Positions 46,392 to 55,458 of a DNA stretch of 64,000 nt are shown piece after piece. Source of the stretch: Mesorhizobium ciceri biovar biserrulae WSM1271 (lineage in GTDB: Bacteria > Pseudomonadota > Alphaproteobacteria > Rhizobiales > Rhizobiaceae); contig NC_014923.1 in NCBI RefSeq assembly GCF_000185905.1, positions 744,001 to 808,000 of the forward strand, written 5' to 3'. The notes under the pieces were generated by a model. It worked only from the letters and a program-made list of their open reading frames with translations. It made no database searches and had not been told where the DNA came from. Both the position numbers and the translations under genes were made by a program. Position 1 is the first letter of the stretch. The number at the start of each line of letters is the position of its first letter.

Positions 46392-46763
46392 TCAGGGGAC
46401 CAGTTCGATCTCCTCGGTCTCGCCGCCGCTGCAGGTGTAGCAGCAATCCTCGCATTTTTCCTTGTTGCCGGGGCCGACGCCCCAATAGGTGCCCTCGTCA
46501 CCATCGACCCAGGCGCCGTAACAGATCGATTCCCCGGCGTTGCAGGATATCGGCAGCTGCTTGGTCTCGCCGTCGTCGAGGTAGAAGTCCTTGTCATCGC
46601 CCGGCCAGACATAGTCGCGGTCCTGGCTGTAGAGTTCGACGCGCATGGCGTTGGGGTGGCCGTTCTTGATGGCAAAGGTGACATCGTCGGCACGCGCCGC
46701 CGGCACGAGCAGCATGAGGAGAGACAGCGCGGCCAGCACGCGGCGCGCATAGACATGAAACAT
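46392..46763 (-). CDS. Small secreted Cys-rich protein, copy 1
   Basis: No known family recognised. The protein has 123 residues from ATG 46763, with GGGGGT before it. A signal peptide (MFHVYARRVLAALSLLMLLV, cleavage near ARA-DD) leads to a ~98-residue mature protein. It has six Cys in the pattern C-x6-C-x22-C-x2-CC-x2-C (residues 74-111), conserved DYVWPGDDKDF and ICYGAWVDGD blocks and an acidic ending EEIELVP. It is a paralog of the next gene, with identical Cys spacing, and both run in the same direction with 127 nt between them. Likely periplasmic with disulfides or a metal site. Confidence 0.75.
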   Translation of the reverse strand: MFHVYARRVLAALSLLMLLVPAARADDVTFAIKNGHPNAMRVELYSQDRDYVWPGDDKDFYLDDGETKQLPISCNAGESICYGAWVDGDEGTYWGVGPGNKEKCEDCCYTCSGGETEEIELVP

Positions 46764-46890
46764 GAGTGACCCCCTGAATAAGCGGCCCACCCGGCCGCGT
46801 GGCGACCATCGCACGCAGCGCTGAATCGCGGAAGTGGACCGGACGAGCCGATCCCTGACTTAATTTGGGTCCAACGAAAACTTGCGCGCT

Positions 46891-47247
46891 CTACGGCACC
46901 AGATCGATCGTCTCTGTCGAGTGTTCCACGCAGATGAAGCAGCAGGTGTCGCAAGGCTGGTCATTGTCCGGCCCGACGCCGGCCGAGAGGCTGTCATTGC
47001 CGTCGGCCCAGGCGCCATAGCAGATATGTTCGCCCTGATTGCAGGAGAACGGCACAGATTTCTGCGACCGAGGGGCGATCAGGAACACCTTGTCGTTGCC
47101 CGGCCAGACCGTCTCGCGGTCGCGGCTGAACAGCTCGACCGCGACTGCTTCCTTGCGCAGGTTCTTGACGAAGAAGGCCATGTCGGCGGCCTGCGCCGAG
47201 GCGGTGAAGACCAGCGCCGCCAGTGCAACCATACGAAACAGCGTCAC
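46891..47247 (-). CDS. Small secreted Cys-rich protein, copy 2
   Basis: This 118-residue paralog of the preceding small protein starts at GTG 47247, which has GGGAG about 9 nt upstream; the much longer open frame has no support. A signal peptide (MTLFRMVALAALVFTASAQA, cleavage AQA-AD) is followed by a mature part with ETVWPGNDKVF and ICYGAWADGN. The six Cys (69, 76, 99, 102, 103, 106) have the same spacing as in copy 1, and it ends TETIDLVP. The two differ at about half of the positions, so the duplication is old. Function unknown. Confidence 0.75.
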   Translation of the reverse strand: MTLFRMVALAALVFTASAQAADMAFFVKNLRKEAVAVELFSRDRETVWPGNDKVFLIAPRSQKSVPFSCNQGEHICYGAWADGNDSLSAGVGPDNDQPCDTCCFICVEHSTETIDLVP

Positions 47248-47296
47248 GGCCTGGATCTCCCGAATCACCGCGGCAGAATCGCATGCCTGCCCGCAA

Positions 47297-48784
47297 CTAG
47301 GAAGGTGCGGAACCCTGCGTCGCGATCTCATGCCCCAGCCGCACCGTTTCACGCACCAGCAGGTCGAGATCCTCGCGCCGTGTGCGATGATTGGTGATCG
47401 CCACGCGCAACCAGTGCTCGCCATGCACCGTGGTGTCCGAAAGGGCCGCAATGCCCTGTTCCTGCAGCCGCAGCATGATCTCCGTGTTGAGCGCCTTCAG
47501 AGCCTCGCCTGTCAGACCGGGCTGATAGCGGAAGCAGACGATGTTGACGGTCGGCGATGCCGCCAGCTGCAGCCCAGGCGCGGCCTCGATCAAGCCGGCA
47601 AGATAGACGGCCTGGGCAATGTTCTGGTCGATCAGGCGGCCGAATTTCTCGACACCGTGCTCCTTCAGCGCCATCCACACCTTCAGCGCGCGAAAACCGC
47701 GCGACGTCTGAAGGCCGTAGTCGTGCAGCCATTCGCCGGAAGCGAGGCCGCGCGGCGTCGATTCCAGATATTCCGGCGTCACCGCGAAGGTCCCGCGATG
47801 CGCGGCGGCATCCCTGACCAGGGCGCAGCCGACTTCGAACGGCGCGTGCAGCCATTTGTGGGGATCGAGCGCGACCGAATCCGCCCGTTCGATGCCGGCG
47901 ACGCGATGGGCATTCTCAGGCGCAATGGCGATCAGCGCGCCGATGCAGCCGTCGACATGGAACCAGAGGCCTTCCTCATGTGACAGCTTCGCAAGCGCCT
48001 GCAAATCGTCGATCGCCCCGGTGTTGACGGTGCCCGCCGTACCGATGACGCAGGCCGGCTTGAACCCTGCCGCGCGGTCCTCTGTGATCGCGGCACGCAA
48101 GGCGGCGATATCGATGCGCAGCCCGGCATCGGTCGGGATGCGGCGCAGTGCCCGGTTGCCGAGGCCAAGTGCCTCCATCGCCTTGCGGTGGCACGAGTGG
48201 ATCTGCTCCGAGCCGTAGAAGCGCAGCGGCTTTTCGATGGCGGCGACACCATGCTCGCGCACGTCGATGCCGGCCTTGACGTTGCGCGCCACGGTCAGCC
48301 CGATGATGTTGGCCATCGAGCCGCCGCTGACCAGCGTGCCGCCGGCAGAAGCGGGAAAGCCCAGCATCTCCTTGCACCAGTTCACCACCTGGCTGTCCAT
48401 CAGCCCGGCGGCGTGGTTGCCGCCGCCGAGGTTCGAGCCCTGGATTGCCGCCAGGAAATCGCCGAGCGCACCGGTGAAATTGCTCGACCCCATATACCAG
48501 GACCAGAAGCGCGGATGGATGTTGCCCATTGGATAGGACATCACCGTGCGGGACACCTCAGAATAGACCGCATCCAGCGGCGCCGGCGAGCGCGGCAGCG
48601 GCGCCGAGAAGGCCCCTCTCACATCGGCCGGCATCTCCCGCCAGACCGGGCGGTCGCGCACATCGCGGAGGTAATCGACCGCATCGTCGATGACCCGGTG
48701 CGACAGGGCCTGCACATCGGCCCAATCCAGGGGGTCGAGCGTTTCCTCGGCCAAAAGGCCGAGGTTTTCTTGCACGGCGTCCAT
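47297..48784 (-). CDS. PLP-dependent group II amino-acid decarboxylase
   Basis: The 495-residue protein starts at ATG 48784 after GGGAGA. The fold-I decarboxylase motifs are visible: HPRFWSWYMGSSNFTGALGDFLAAI, GGTLVSGGSMANIIGLTVARN, HSCHRKAMEALGLG, VIGTAGTVNTGAIDDL, WFHVDGCIGAL and the Schiff-base Lys in ALDPHKWLHAPFEVG. This group includes aromatic-L-amino-acid, glutamate-like and tyrosine decarboxylases. The aromatic type is favoured by HKWLHAPFEVG, but the substrate is not certain. It lies 13 nt after the cysteine synthase gene, so the two form an operon. A sulfur amino acid is a possible substrate. Confidence 0.85.
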   Translation of the reverse strand: MDAVQENLGLLAEETLDPLDWADVQALSHRVIDDAVDYLRDVRDRPVWREMPADVRGAFSAPLPRSPAPLDAVYSEVSRTVMSYPMGNIHPRFWSWYMGSSNFTGALGDFLAAIQGSNLGGGNHAAGLMDSQVVNWCKEMLGFPASAGGTLVSGGSMANIIGLTVARNVKAGIDVREHGVAAIEKPLRFYGSEQIHSCHRKAMEALGLGNRALRRIPTDAGLRIDIAALRAAITEDRAAGFKPACVIGTAGTVNTGAIDDLQALAKLSHEEGLWFHVDGCIGALIAIAPENAHRVAGIERADSVALDPHKWLHAPFEVGCALVRDAAAHRGTFAVTPEYLESTPRGLASGEWLHDYGLQTSRGFRALKVWMALKEHGVEKFGRLIDQNIAQAVYLAGLIEAAPGLQLAASPTVNIVCFRYQPGLTGEALKALNTEIMLRLQEQGIAALSDTTVHGEHWLRVAITNHRTRREDLDLLVRETVRLGHEIATQGSAPS

Positions 48785-48797
48785 ACCAGATCTCCCG

Positions 48798-49886
48798 TCA
48801 AGCCGCCGGGAACTGGCAGCCGGGCGTCGAGCGCGACAGGACGGTCTCGTCGGCATCCATCTCGGCCTCGATGCCGTCGAACAGCGGCGTCGACATGTAG
48901 CGTTCGCCGGTGTCGGGCAGCATGCACAGGATCACCGCGCCAGCCGGCGCCTTCTCAGCGACCTGCCGCGCCACGGCGAAGGTCGCGCCGCCGGAAATGC
49001 CGGTGAAGATGCCCTCTTTGCGCGCCAATTCCCTCGCCCATTTGATGCCCTCGGGCCCGGCGATCGGCATCACCTCGTCATAGAGGCTGGTGTCGATCGC
49101 CTCCTGCAGCACGTTGGGGATGAAATCCGGCGTCCAGCCCTGGATCGGGTGCGGCTCGAAGGCTGGATGGCTGGCGGCGGGAGCACCATCGGCGCCGCGC
49201 TGCTGGACCTTGCCGCTGCCGATGAGCTGCGCGTTGGCCGGCTCGGACAGCACGATGCGGGTTTCCGGCCGCTCGCGGCGCAGCACGCGCGCCACGCCCA
49301 CCACCGTGCCGCCGGTGCCATAGCCGGTGACGAAGCAATCAAGCCGCGAGCCGGCGAAATCATTGACGATCTCGCGCGCCGTCGTTGCCTCGTGGATGGC
49401 GGCGTTGGCGGCCGTCTCGAACTGGCGGGCAAGGAACCAGCCATTGGCCTCGGCCAGTTCCACCGCCTTCTTGTACATGCCGAAACCTTTTTCTGCGCGC
49501 GGCGTCAGCACCACCTTGGCGCCCAGCATGCGCATCAGTTTGCGGCGCTCGACCGAAAAACTGTCGGCCATCGTGACGACCAGCGGATAGCCCTTTTGCG
49601 CGCAGACCATGGCGAGGCCAATGCCGGTGTTGCCGCTGGTCGCCTCGACCACCGTCTGGCCCGGCTTCAGCGCCCCGCTGCGCTCGCCCTCCTCGATGAT
49701 GTTGAGCGCCAGCCGGTCCTTCACCGAGGCGCCGGGATTGAAATACTCGGCCTTGACGTAGATCGTCGCGTGGGACGGTCCGAGATTGTTGATGCGAACC
49801 ACCGGCGTGTCGCCGACGGTGTCGAGAATGCTGTCGAACAGGCGGCCGCGCCCGGCCGTGGTTCTGATCTTCTGCTGCTGCAACAT
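48798..49886 (-). CDS. Cysteine synthase family protein
   Basis: This PLP-dependent beta-replacement enzyme has 362 residues from ATG 49886, preceded by AAGGAG. An ATG seven codons earlier has a poorer site. LFDSILDTVGDTPVVRINNL, the Lys in NPGASVKDRLALNII, TSGNTGIGLAMVCAQKGY, GTGGTVVGVARVLR and EGIFTGISGGATFAVA are the family marks. The protein is longer than CysK/CysM (~310-320) by a C-terminal extension (MSTPLFDGIEAEMDADETVLSRSTPGC). This could adapt it to another nucleophile or partner. It is co-transcribed with the decarboxylase gene and divergent from the SARP-like regulator. Confidence 0.88.
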   Translation of the reverse strand: MLQQQKIRTTAGRGRLFDSILDTVGDTPVVRINNLGPSHATIYVKAEYFNPGASVKDRLALNIIEEGERSGALKPGQTVVEATSGNTGIGLAMVCAQKGYPLVVTMADSFSVERRKLMRMLGAKVVLTPRAEKGFGMYKKAVELAEANGWFLARQFETAANAAIHEATTAREIVNDFAGSRLDCFVTGYGTGGTVVGVARVLRRERPETRIVLSEPANAQLIGSGKVQQRGADGAPAASHPAFEPHPIQGWTPDFIPNVLQEAIDTSLYDEVMPIAGPEGIKWARELARKEGIFTGISGGATFAVARQVAEKAPAGAVILCMLPDTGERYMSTPLFDGIEAEMDADETVLSRSTPGCQFPAA

Positions 49887-50095
49887 CTTGGTCTCCTTGA
49901 TTGTCATCGCGTTTTGTCTTCACGGGCCGGTTACAAACCGGCGGGTTGGGCGGCGAGGTTTGGTGACCTTGCCGCGCTAGGACTGACATGCCGCACAGCG
50001 GCAATGGCCGTATCCGGCGCTGAGATCCGCTGCCGGATGCGCCGTGTCGTGTTTGGTGATACAGGAGAGGCCGACAGGCCAGCGTGGGAGCAGGC

Positions 50096-52129
50096 GTGGA
50101 AACGCACGTGGAATCCACTCGATCGAGGCCGGACGGCGACATGCCGGTCCTTTCCGTGCGCCTGCTCGGACCGCTGATGATCTCCCGCGACGGCGCTCCG
50201 GTTGCCCTGCCCGCGTCACGCAAGCTGCGCGCGCTGCTCGCCTATCTGGCGCTGGCGCCGCATCCGGTCAGCCGCAGTCGCCTGTGCGAGTTGTTGTGGG
50301 ATGTGCCGAACGACCCAAGGGGCGAACTGCGCTGGTGCCTGAGCAAGCTGCGCGGCGCGCTTGACATGCCGGCCCGGCGCCGGGTCTCCACCCAAGGCGA
50401 TACGGTCGCACTCGATCTCGACGATTGCCTGGTCGATGTGCTGGAGGTCAGCCGCGCCGCCGCGCAAGGGATCGGCACGCTTGACGTCGAGCGCTTGCGC
50501 GTGCTGGCCGGACTGTTTGCCGGCGATTTCCTCGACGGGCTGGAGCTCGAGCGCAGCCCGCATTTCAACAGCTGGCTGATCGCGCAGCGCCGCCGCTTCA
50601 GCGCTTGCCATGCCGCCGTGCTGGAACGCCTTGTCGCGAGCCTGCCGGCTTATAGTGACGAGGCGATCGCCCATCTCGACACATGGGTGGAACTGGCGCC
50701 GTTCGACACGTGCGGACATCTGGCGTTGCTGTCCAATCTGGCCGGGCGCGGCGAGGTCGGCGCGGCCGAAGAGCATCTGGCCGCGGCGGAACGATTGTTT
50801 CGGTCGGAGGAGCTCGATTTCGCACCGCTTCGCGCGGCCTGGCGGGCGATCCGTGACCGACAGTCGGGCACCTCGCTTCGAACGGCCTGCCTGTCCACGC
50901 TATCGCCACTGGTGGCTACCATGCCCACCGCACCCGGCCCGGTCGAGCCCAGCCACGCTTCGCTGGCGGTGATGCCGTTTGTCGAGGAGAGCGGCGGCAC
51001 GCGCGGCGGATTGGCCGACGGTTTCACCCACGACATCATCACCCGCCTGGCCAAGCTCAGGGATTTCTTCGTCATCGCGCGCGGATCGGTGTTTGCGCTG
51101 GCAGAGCAGAACATCGCGCCCGAGGATGCCGGCCGCCGGCTGAATGTCGACTATGTCGCCACCGGCACGGTGCGCAGCCCGTCCGGCCGCCTCATCGTCA
51201 GCGTCGAGCTGATCGAGGTGCGCAGCGCCAGGATCGTCTGGGCCGAGACCTTCGAGCGCAGGCCCGATGACATCTTTTCCGTGCTCGACGACATCGGCAA
51301 CAGCATCGTCTCCTCGATCTCGGCCGAGATCGAAACGGTCGAGCGCAACCGCGCCATGCTGAAGGCGCCCAGCTCGCTCAACGCCTGGGAGGCGTACCAT
51401 CGCGGCCTCTGGCACATGTACCGCTTCACCCAGGCCGAAAACGAGCAGGCGCGGCATTTCTTTGCCCAGGCCTTGCAGCTCGACCCGACCTTCGCCCGTG
51501 CCTATGCCGGCCTGTCCTTCACCCACTGGCAGAACGCCTTCCAGCGCTGGGGCGATCGCGACCGCGAAAGCGCGCTGGCCTTCGAGAGCGCCGGCCACAG
51601 CCTGCTGGTCGACGACCACAATCCGGCCGCCCATTGGGCGATGGGCCGGGCGCTGTGGCTGCGCGGCGAGCAGGACGGCTCGCTGCTCGAACTCGAGCGG
51701 GCGGTCGATCTCAGCCCCAACTTCGCGCTCGGCCACTACGCTTTGTCCTTCGTGCATTCGCAGTCGGGCGACCCGCGAGCGGCGATAGGCTCTTCCGATC
51801 ATTCGCGCCATCTCAGCCCGTTCGACCCGCTGCTGTTCGGCATGCTGGGCGCACGCGCCATGGCGCATGTCCGGCTCGGCCAGTTTGAGGAGGCGGCCGA
51901 ATGGGCGCTGAAGGCGGCGGCGCGGCCCAACGCCCACGCCATCATACTGGCGATCGCCGCGCACTGCCTGGCGCTGGCCGGACGGCTCGACGAGGCGCGC
52001 GGCTTCGCCGCCGCCATCCGCAAGACAAGGCCGGACTATTGCGCCGACGATTTCATCGGCACCTTCCGCTTCGAACCGGATGCCGTAGCGCTATTCCGGC
52101 AGGGCGCCAGCCGCATCGGGCTCAACTGA
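50096..52129 (+). CDS. SARP/BTAD-type regulator with TolB-like and TPR regions
   Basis: This protein is about 677 residues from GTG 50096, which has GGGAG at 50086-50090. GTGs at 50084 and 50108 and ATG 50141 are alternatives. Domains in order: an OmpR-like winged helix (LSVRLLGPLMISRDG, HPVSRSRLCELLWDVPNDPRGELRWCLSKLRGAL), a BTAD helical domain, and a segment (AVMPFVEESGGTRGGLADGFTHDIITRLAKLRDFFVIARGS) like the TolB/FlgO N-terminal region. This is followed by ATGTVRSPSGRLIVSVELIE and TPR-like helices to the C-terminus. The usual AfsR ATPase domain is absent, as is any cyclase. It is divergent from the cysteine synthase-decarboxylase operon and may regulate it. Confidence 0.82.
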   Translation: METHVESTRSRPDGDMPVLSVRLLGPLMISRDGAPVALPASRKLRALLAYLALAPHPVSRSRLCELLWDVPNDPRGELRWCLSKLRGALDMPARRRVSTQGDTVALDLDDCLVDVLEVSRAAAQGIGTLDVERLRVLAGLFAGDFLDGLELERSPHFNSWLIAQRRRFSACHAAVLERLVASLPAYSDEAIAHLDTWVELAPFDTCGHLALLSNLAGRGEVGAAEEHLAAAERLFRSEELDFAPLRAAWRAIRDRQSGTSLRTACLSTLSPLVATMPTAPGPVEPSHASLAVMPFVEESGGTRGGLADGFTHDIITRLAKLRDFFVIARGSVFALAEQNIAPEDAGRRLNVDYVATGTVRSPSGRLIVSVELIEVRSARIVWAETFERRPDDIFSVLDDIGNSIVSSISAEIETVERNRAMLKAPSSLNAWEAYHRGLWHMYRFTQAENEQARHFFAQALQLDPTFARAYAGLSFTHWQNAFQRWGDRDRESALAFESAGHSLLVDDHNPAAHWAMGRALWLRGEQDGSLLELERAVDLSPNFALGHYALSFVHSQSGDPRAAIGSSDHSRHLSPFDPLLFGMLGARAMAHVRLGQFEEAAEWALKAAARPNAHAIILAIAAHCLALAGRLDEARGFAAAIRKTRPDYCADDFIGTFRFEPDAVALFRQGASRIGLN

Positions 52130-52255
52130 AGCCTGGATCGCCATCTTGGGGATCGCGTGGGAATTTCGCCTCAAATCCGCCGGGTTAACGAAGTCGGAAG
52201 GAGTTGTTTAACCGTTAGCTTCTATGTCACGGCCCGGGGGGCCGACAAAGTGAGT

Positions 52256-52438
52256 ATGATGAGCAACAGCCCCGACAAGCGCAATGAATGGCGCGCCATA
52301 TTTTACGTGCAGGCTCGCGTTGCCATCCTGTTTGTCCCGGTGGTTGCCAGCCTGCTGATCATAGCGGCGCTTGCCGGAAACGAACGCAAGTCGGTTCCCA
52401 GCATGATCGACCCGACCGTCACCGGCTCCGTGCGGTAG
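52256..52438 (+). CDS. Small single-helix membrane protein
   Basis: This is a predicted 60-residue protein (MMSNSPDKRNEWRAIFYVQA then a hydrophobic VAILFVPVVASLLIIAALAG helix) with a short charged tail and a C-terminus TVTGSVR. No clear ribosome-binding site precedes the ATG pair at 52256/52259, so the call is tentative. It has no recognised family. It lies 126 nt after the SARP-like gene and may be a membrane anchor or a non-conserved frame. Confidence 0.45.
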   Translation: MMSNSPDKRNEWRAIFYVQARVAILFVPVVASLLIIAALAGNERKSVPSMIDPTVTGSVR

Positions 52439-52558
52439 GCGCTATCGGTCGGCGTTAGCCCTCTCGGGGAGAGCGCCTTCTGAAGAAAAAGAAGGTCGAA
52501 GGAAAGGCCCTCCCGATCAACGAGGGAAGGCGCTATGCGCTTTTCCTGGGAAACCACT

Positions 52559-53122
52559 TCACACTTTCCCGGACTTGCTCCAGGAGAGCGTGCTTTCCGG
52601 CAGCATTCGCTTGAGCACGTCGTCCTTGCGGATGAAATGATGCCATAGCGCCGCGGCCGCGTGCACTCCGGCGAGGATGAGGATCGAATTGGCGCACAGG
52701 CTGTGCAGTTCCCTGATGAACCGGGCCGTGTCGCGGTCGGGCGATACCGGGGCCGGGATGGTGAAGAGGCCGAAGAAGCTCAAGGCGTCGCCCCTATACC
52801 AAGTCAGCAGGATGCCGAGAGCCGGAATGGTCACCAGCAGCGCATAGAGCAGCAGATGCGCGATCTTGGCCGCCCATCGTTCAAGCTCCGACATTTCCGT
52901 CTGCAGCCCTGGCGTTCCCAGTATCAGGCGCAGGCCGACGCGGATGACGACCAGCGCAACCAACAGCAGCCCGAACGAAATATGGAACCACCAGACGAGC
53001 GCGCGGCCGGGATCGCCGCGCGGAAAAAGTTCTTCCACATAGGTCAAGCCATAAAGGCCGATGACCAGCAGAAACACCGCCCAGTGAATGGCTTTTTGTG
53101 CGCTTGTATAGGTGGGGTGCAT
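52559..53122 (-). CDS. Cytochrome b561 family protein
   Basis: This is a 187-residue inner-membrane di-heme b-type cytochrome. Four hydrophobic segments are apparent: AIHWAVFLLVIGLYGLTYV, WWFHISFGLLLVALVVIRVGL, KIAHLLLYALLVTIPALGILLTW and LHSLCANSILILAGVHAAAALWHHF. Candidate heme-ligand His residues lie in AIHW, WFHIS, KIAHLL and GVHAAAALWHH, as in the YodB/CybB group, which passes electrons from quinol or superoxide. The gene is isolated; no partner enzyme is adjacent. Confidence 0.88.
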   Translation of the reverse strand: MHPTYTSAQKAIHWAVFLLVIGLYGLTYVEELFPRGDPGRALVWWFHISFGLLLVALVVIRVGLRLILGTPGLQTEMSELERWAAKIAHLLLYALLVTIPALGILLTWYRGDALSFFGLFTIPAPVSPDRDTARFIRELHSLCANSILILAGVHAAAALWHHFIRKDDVLKRMLPESTLSWSKSGKV

Positions 53123-53269
53123 GCGAGCCTTCCAGTTTTGAATACTTCTAAACTAGCCGCGATCATGTCAAAGCTTTGTCGGGCTCGGATGATCGTGAGC
53201 TGGCAGGACACTGGAACGGGTAAGCTGTCAGTTTGCGGACAGTCGGGCATCGAGCGCGTAATGCTGGAC

Positions 53270-53295
53270 AAAGAAAAGCCCGGGCGAACCGGGCT
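53270..53295 (-). terminator. Rho-independent terminator after the zinc-finger gene
   Basis: On the minus strand AGCCCGG-TTCGC-CCGGGCT is followed by TTTCTTTG. It lies about 25 bases past the zinc-finger stop and so closes the reductase/zinc-finger operon. Confidence 0.7.
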
Positions 53296-53318
53296 CTTCT
53301 TCGGCGTCTCCAGGGCGC

Positions 53319-53627
53319 TCAAACAAAGCGCGGGATCGGACCGTTCTGCGGGGTCACATCGTCGCCGAGGTCGACAAACACCTCGTCGACATAGCACCAT
53401 GCCCAGCCTTCGGGTGGATCGTAGCCCTCGATGATCGGATGCTTGGTGGCGTGGAAATGCTTGGTGGCGTGGCGGTTGGGCGAGTCGTCGCAGCAGCCGA
53501 CATGGCCGCAGGTACGGCACAGCCGCAGATGCACCCATTTCGACCCGCTCTTCAGGCATTCCTCGCAGCCGAGCGCGCTCGGCGTGACCTTCCCGATGTC
53601 GCGCGTATGTCTGCATTCATCCATCAT
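53319..53627 (-). CDS. UBP-type zinc finger protein
   Basis: This is a 101-102-residue cytoplasmic protein. The start at 53627 overlaps the upstream stop as ATGA and another ATG directly follows. GGGAG lies 3 nt before the first and 6 nt before the second, so either may be used. The zinc-binding ZnF-UBP pattern is CEECLKSGSKWVHLRLCRTCGHVGCCDDSPNRHATKHFHATKHP, which supplies the Cys and His ligands. PEGWAWCYVDEVFVDL follows. Such bacterial proteins are often fused or linked to thioredoxin-reductase-like FAD proteins, as here. The function is not established. Confidence 0.85.
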   Translation of the reverse strand: MMDECRHTRDIGKVTPSALGCEECLKSGSKWVHLRLCRTCGHVGCCDDSPNRHATKHFHATKHPIIEGYDPPEGWAWCYVDEVFVDLGDDVTPQNGPIPRFV

Positions 53628-55308
53628 GGTCTCCCGGCCATTCGAAATGTGTCGGCGTTGCCGCGCGCGAGGTAGGCATGCAGAGCCGCGACCACCTGGG
53701 CGCCTTCGCCGACAGCCGCCGCGACCCGTTTGACCGAACCGGCGCGGACATCGCCTATGGCGAACACGCCGCTGCGGCTCGTCTCCATCTGCGCCGATCC
53801 TATGTCCGATCCGGTGCGCACGAAACCCCTTGCGTCCAGCGCGACATCGCAGTTGGCCAGCCAATCGGTGTTCGGATCGGCGCCGATGAAGAGAAAGAGA
53901 TGGCGGATCGGGCGCGTCGTTTCCGCGCCGCTGGCGCGGTTGCGCCAGCGCACGGTGGCAAGATTGCCCTCTTCGCCGTCCAGCGCCTCGATTTCGGTCC
54001 CGGTCAGCACCTCGATGTTCGGCTGCGCCCGGATACGCTCGACCAGGTAGCGCGACATGCTGGCATCGAGGCTGCCGCCGCGCGCCAGCAGCGCCACCTT
54101 CCGCGCATGACTGGCCAAGTAGACAGCCGCTTGCCCGGCCGAATTGCCGGCGCCGACCAGCGCCACTTCCTGGCCCGCGCAAAGCCGGCCTTCGATGGGC
54201 GACGCCCAATAGTGCACGGACGTCCCCTCGAACCGCGCCAGATTGGCGATGTCGAGACGGCGATAGCGCGCGCCGCTGGCGATCACCACACTGCGCGTGC
54301 GCACGGTCTCGCCGTCACCGACATCGAGCAGATAGCGGGCGCCTGACGTGTCGGTGGCCGCGCTCAAAAGTTTCGCCTCGTCCGGGATGACCATTTCAAC
54401 GCCGAACTTCTGCGCCTGGTTGTAGGCGCGCGCCATCAGCGCCATGCCGGTGATGCCGGTCGGGAAACCGAGATAGTTCTCGAGCGCGAGGAGGCGCCGG
54501 CCTGTCCGCCGAAGGCACGGCAATCGAGCACGATCGTCGACAGCCCTTCGGATGCCGCATAGACCGCCGCCGCCAGCCCTGCCGGGCCGGCGCCGACGAT
54601 GGCCACGTCATACACCGTATCGGCATCGATCGGGCGCAACAGGCCGACGCAGCGGGCGAGGTCCTTTTCGCCGGGGTTCATCAGCAGCCTGCCGTTTGGA
54701 CAGAGCACGATCGGCAGGTGGTGCGGATCGACCTCGAAGCGTTCTACCAGCGTTTTGGCGCAGGGATCGCTGTCGGAATCGAGCACGCGGTGCGGCTGGC
54801 CGCTGCGCGCCAGAAAACCCTGCAGCCGCAACACGTCGGCATTGTCCTGGGGTCCGATGATGATCGGCCCGCTGGTGGCGCTCTCCAAAAGCCCGACGCG
54901 GCGCAGGATCAGCGCCCGCATGATGCGCTCGCCGAGATTGGCCTCCTGCACCATCAGGTCGCGCAGCCGCTGCGAGGCGATGACGAACGCCTCCACCGGC
55001 TCGGCGGCCTGCGCATTCACCAGCGAGGGACGGGCCGAAAGCTGCGCCAGCTCACCGACAAAGCTGCCCGGGCCGTGCGTGACGATCGTCTCGCGCCGGC
55101 CGAGCCCGCCGTCCTGGGTGATGTCCACGCTACCCGACAGCACGACGATCAGGCCGGGCGCCACATCGCCTGCCGTGACGATGTTCTCGCCGGCCGCATA
55201 GGTGCTGGCCTCGCCGAACCGGCGCATGCGATCGATGTCCACCTCGGCCAGCGTGGGGAACGCCTGGTCGCGGCGGGCACCGAAGATCGGGTTGGTGGAT
55301 TGAGCCAT
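53624..55308 (-). pseudogene. cNMP-binding/thioredoxin-reductase-like FAD oxidoreductase with one-base frameshift
   Basis: Two overlapping frames together make one ~560-residue protein. The first part (ATG 55308) has a cyclic-nucleotide-binding-like domain at residues 30-130 (GLIVVLSGSVDITQDGG), a thioredoxin-like linker around 150-225 and the FAD motif AIVGAGPAGLAAAVYAASEG at 236-255. It continues to GGQAGASSR at 275. There the family continues IENYLGFPTG, but the frame changes. ENYLGFPTGITGMALMARAY is found one frame over, as if one A was lost between 54483 and 54484 (CGC[A]TCGAG). The remaining part has VALVGAGNSAGQAAVYLA and GVFAIGDVRAGSVKRVAAAVGEGAQ. It is either a true mutation or a sequencing error, as both halves keep good motifs. 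The last codons overlap the zinc-finger start. Confidence 0.85.
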
Positions 55309-55389
55309 GGTTTTGAGCGTAGCGAAGCGGCCGCGGAGTTTGAAGCGGTTTGTGAGGGGACTGGCCGGAAGGGGAGGTTGGCTGAAAAG

Positions 55390-55416
55390 AAAAAGCCCGG
55401 ACGAACCGGGCTTTTT
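55390..55416 (-). terminator. Bidirectional terminator between tRNA-Leu and the FAD oxidoreductase
   Basis: AAAAGCCCGG-ACGAA-CCGGGCTTTTTT forms an 8-10 bp stem flanked by A- and T-runs on each side. On the minus strand it lies 42 bases past the tRNA 3' end and so should terminate its transcript. Confidence 0.75.
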
Positions 55417-55458
55417 TCTCTAAGTTTCTGAACCGTCAAGTGGTTCGAAACGGGAATT

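Noticed and set aside
54436..54523. Programmed frameshift in the FAD oxidoreductase gene
   Set aside because: No slippery run or downstream stem was seen; a simple deletion of one base explains the break.
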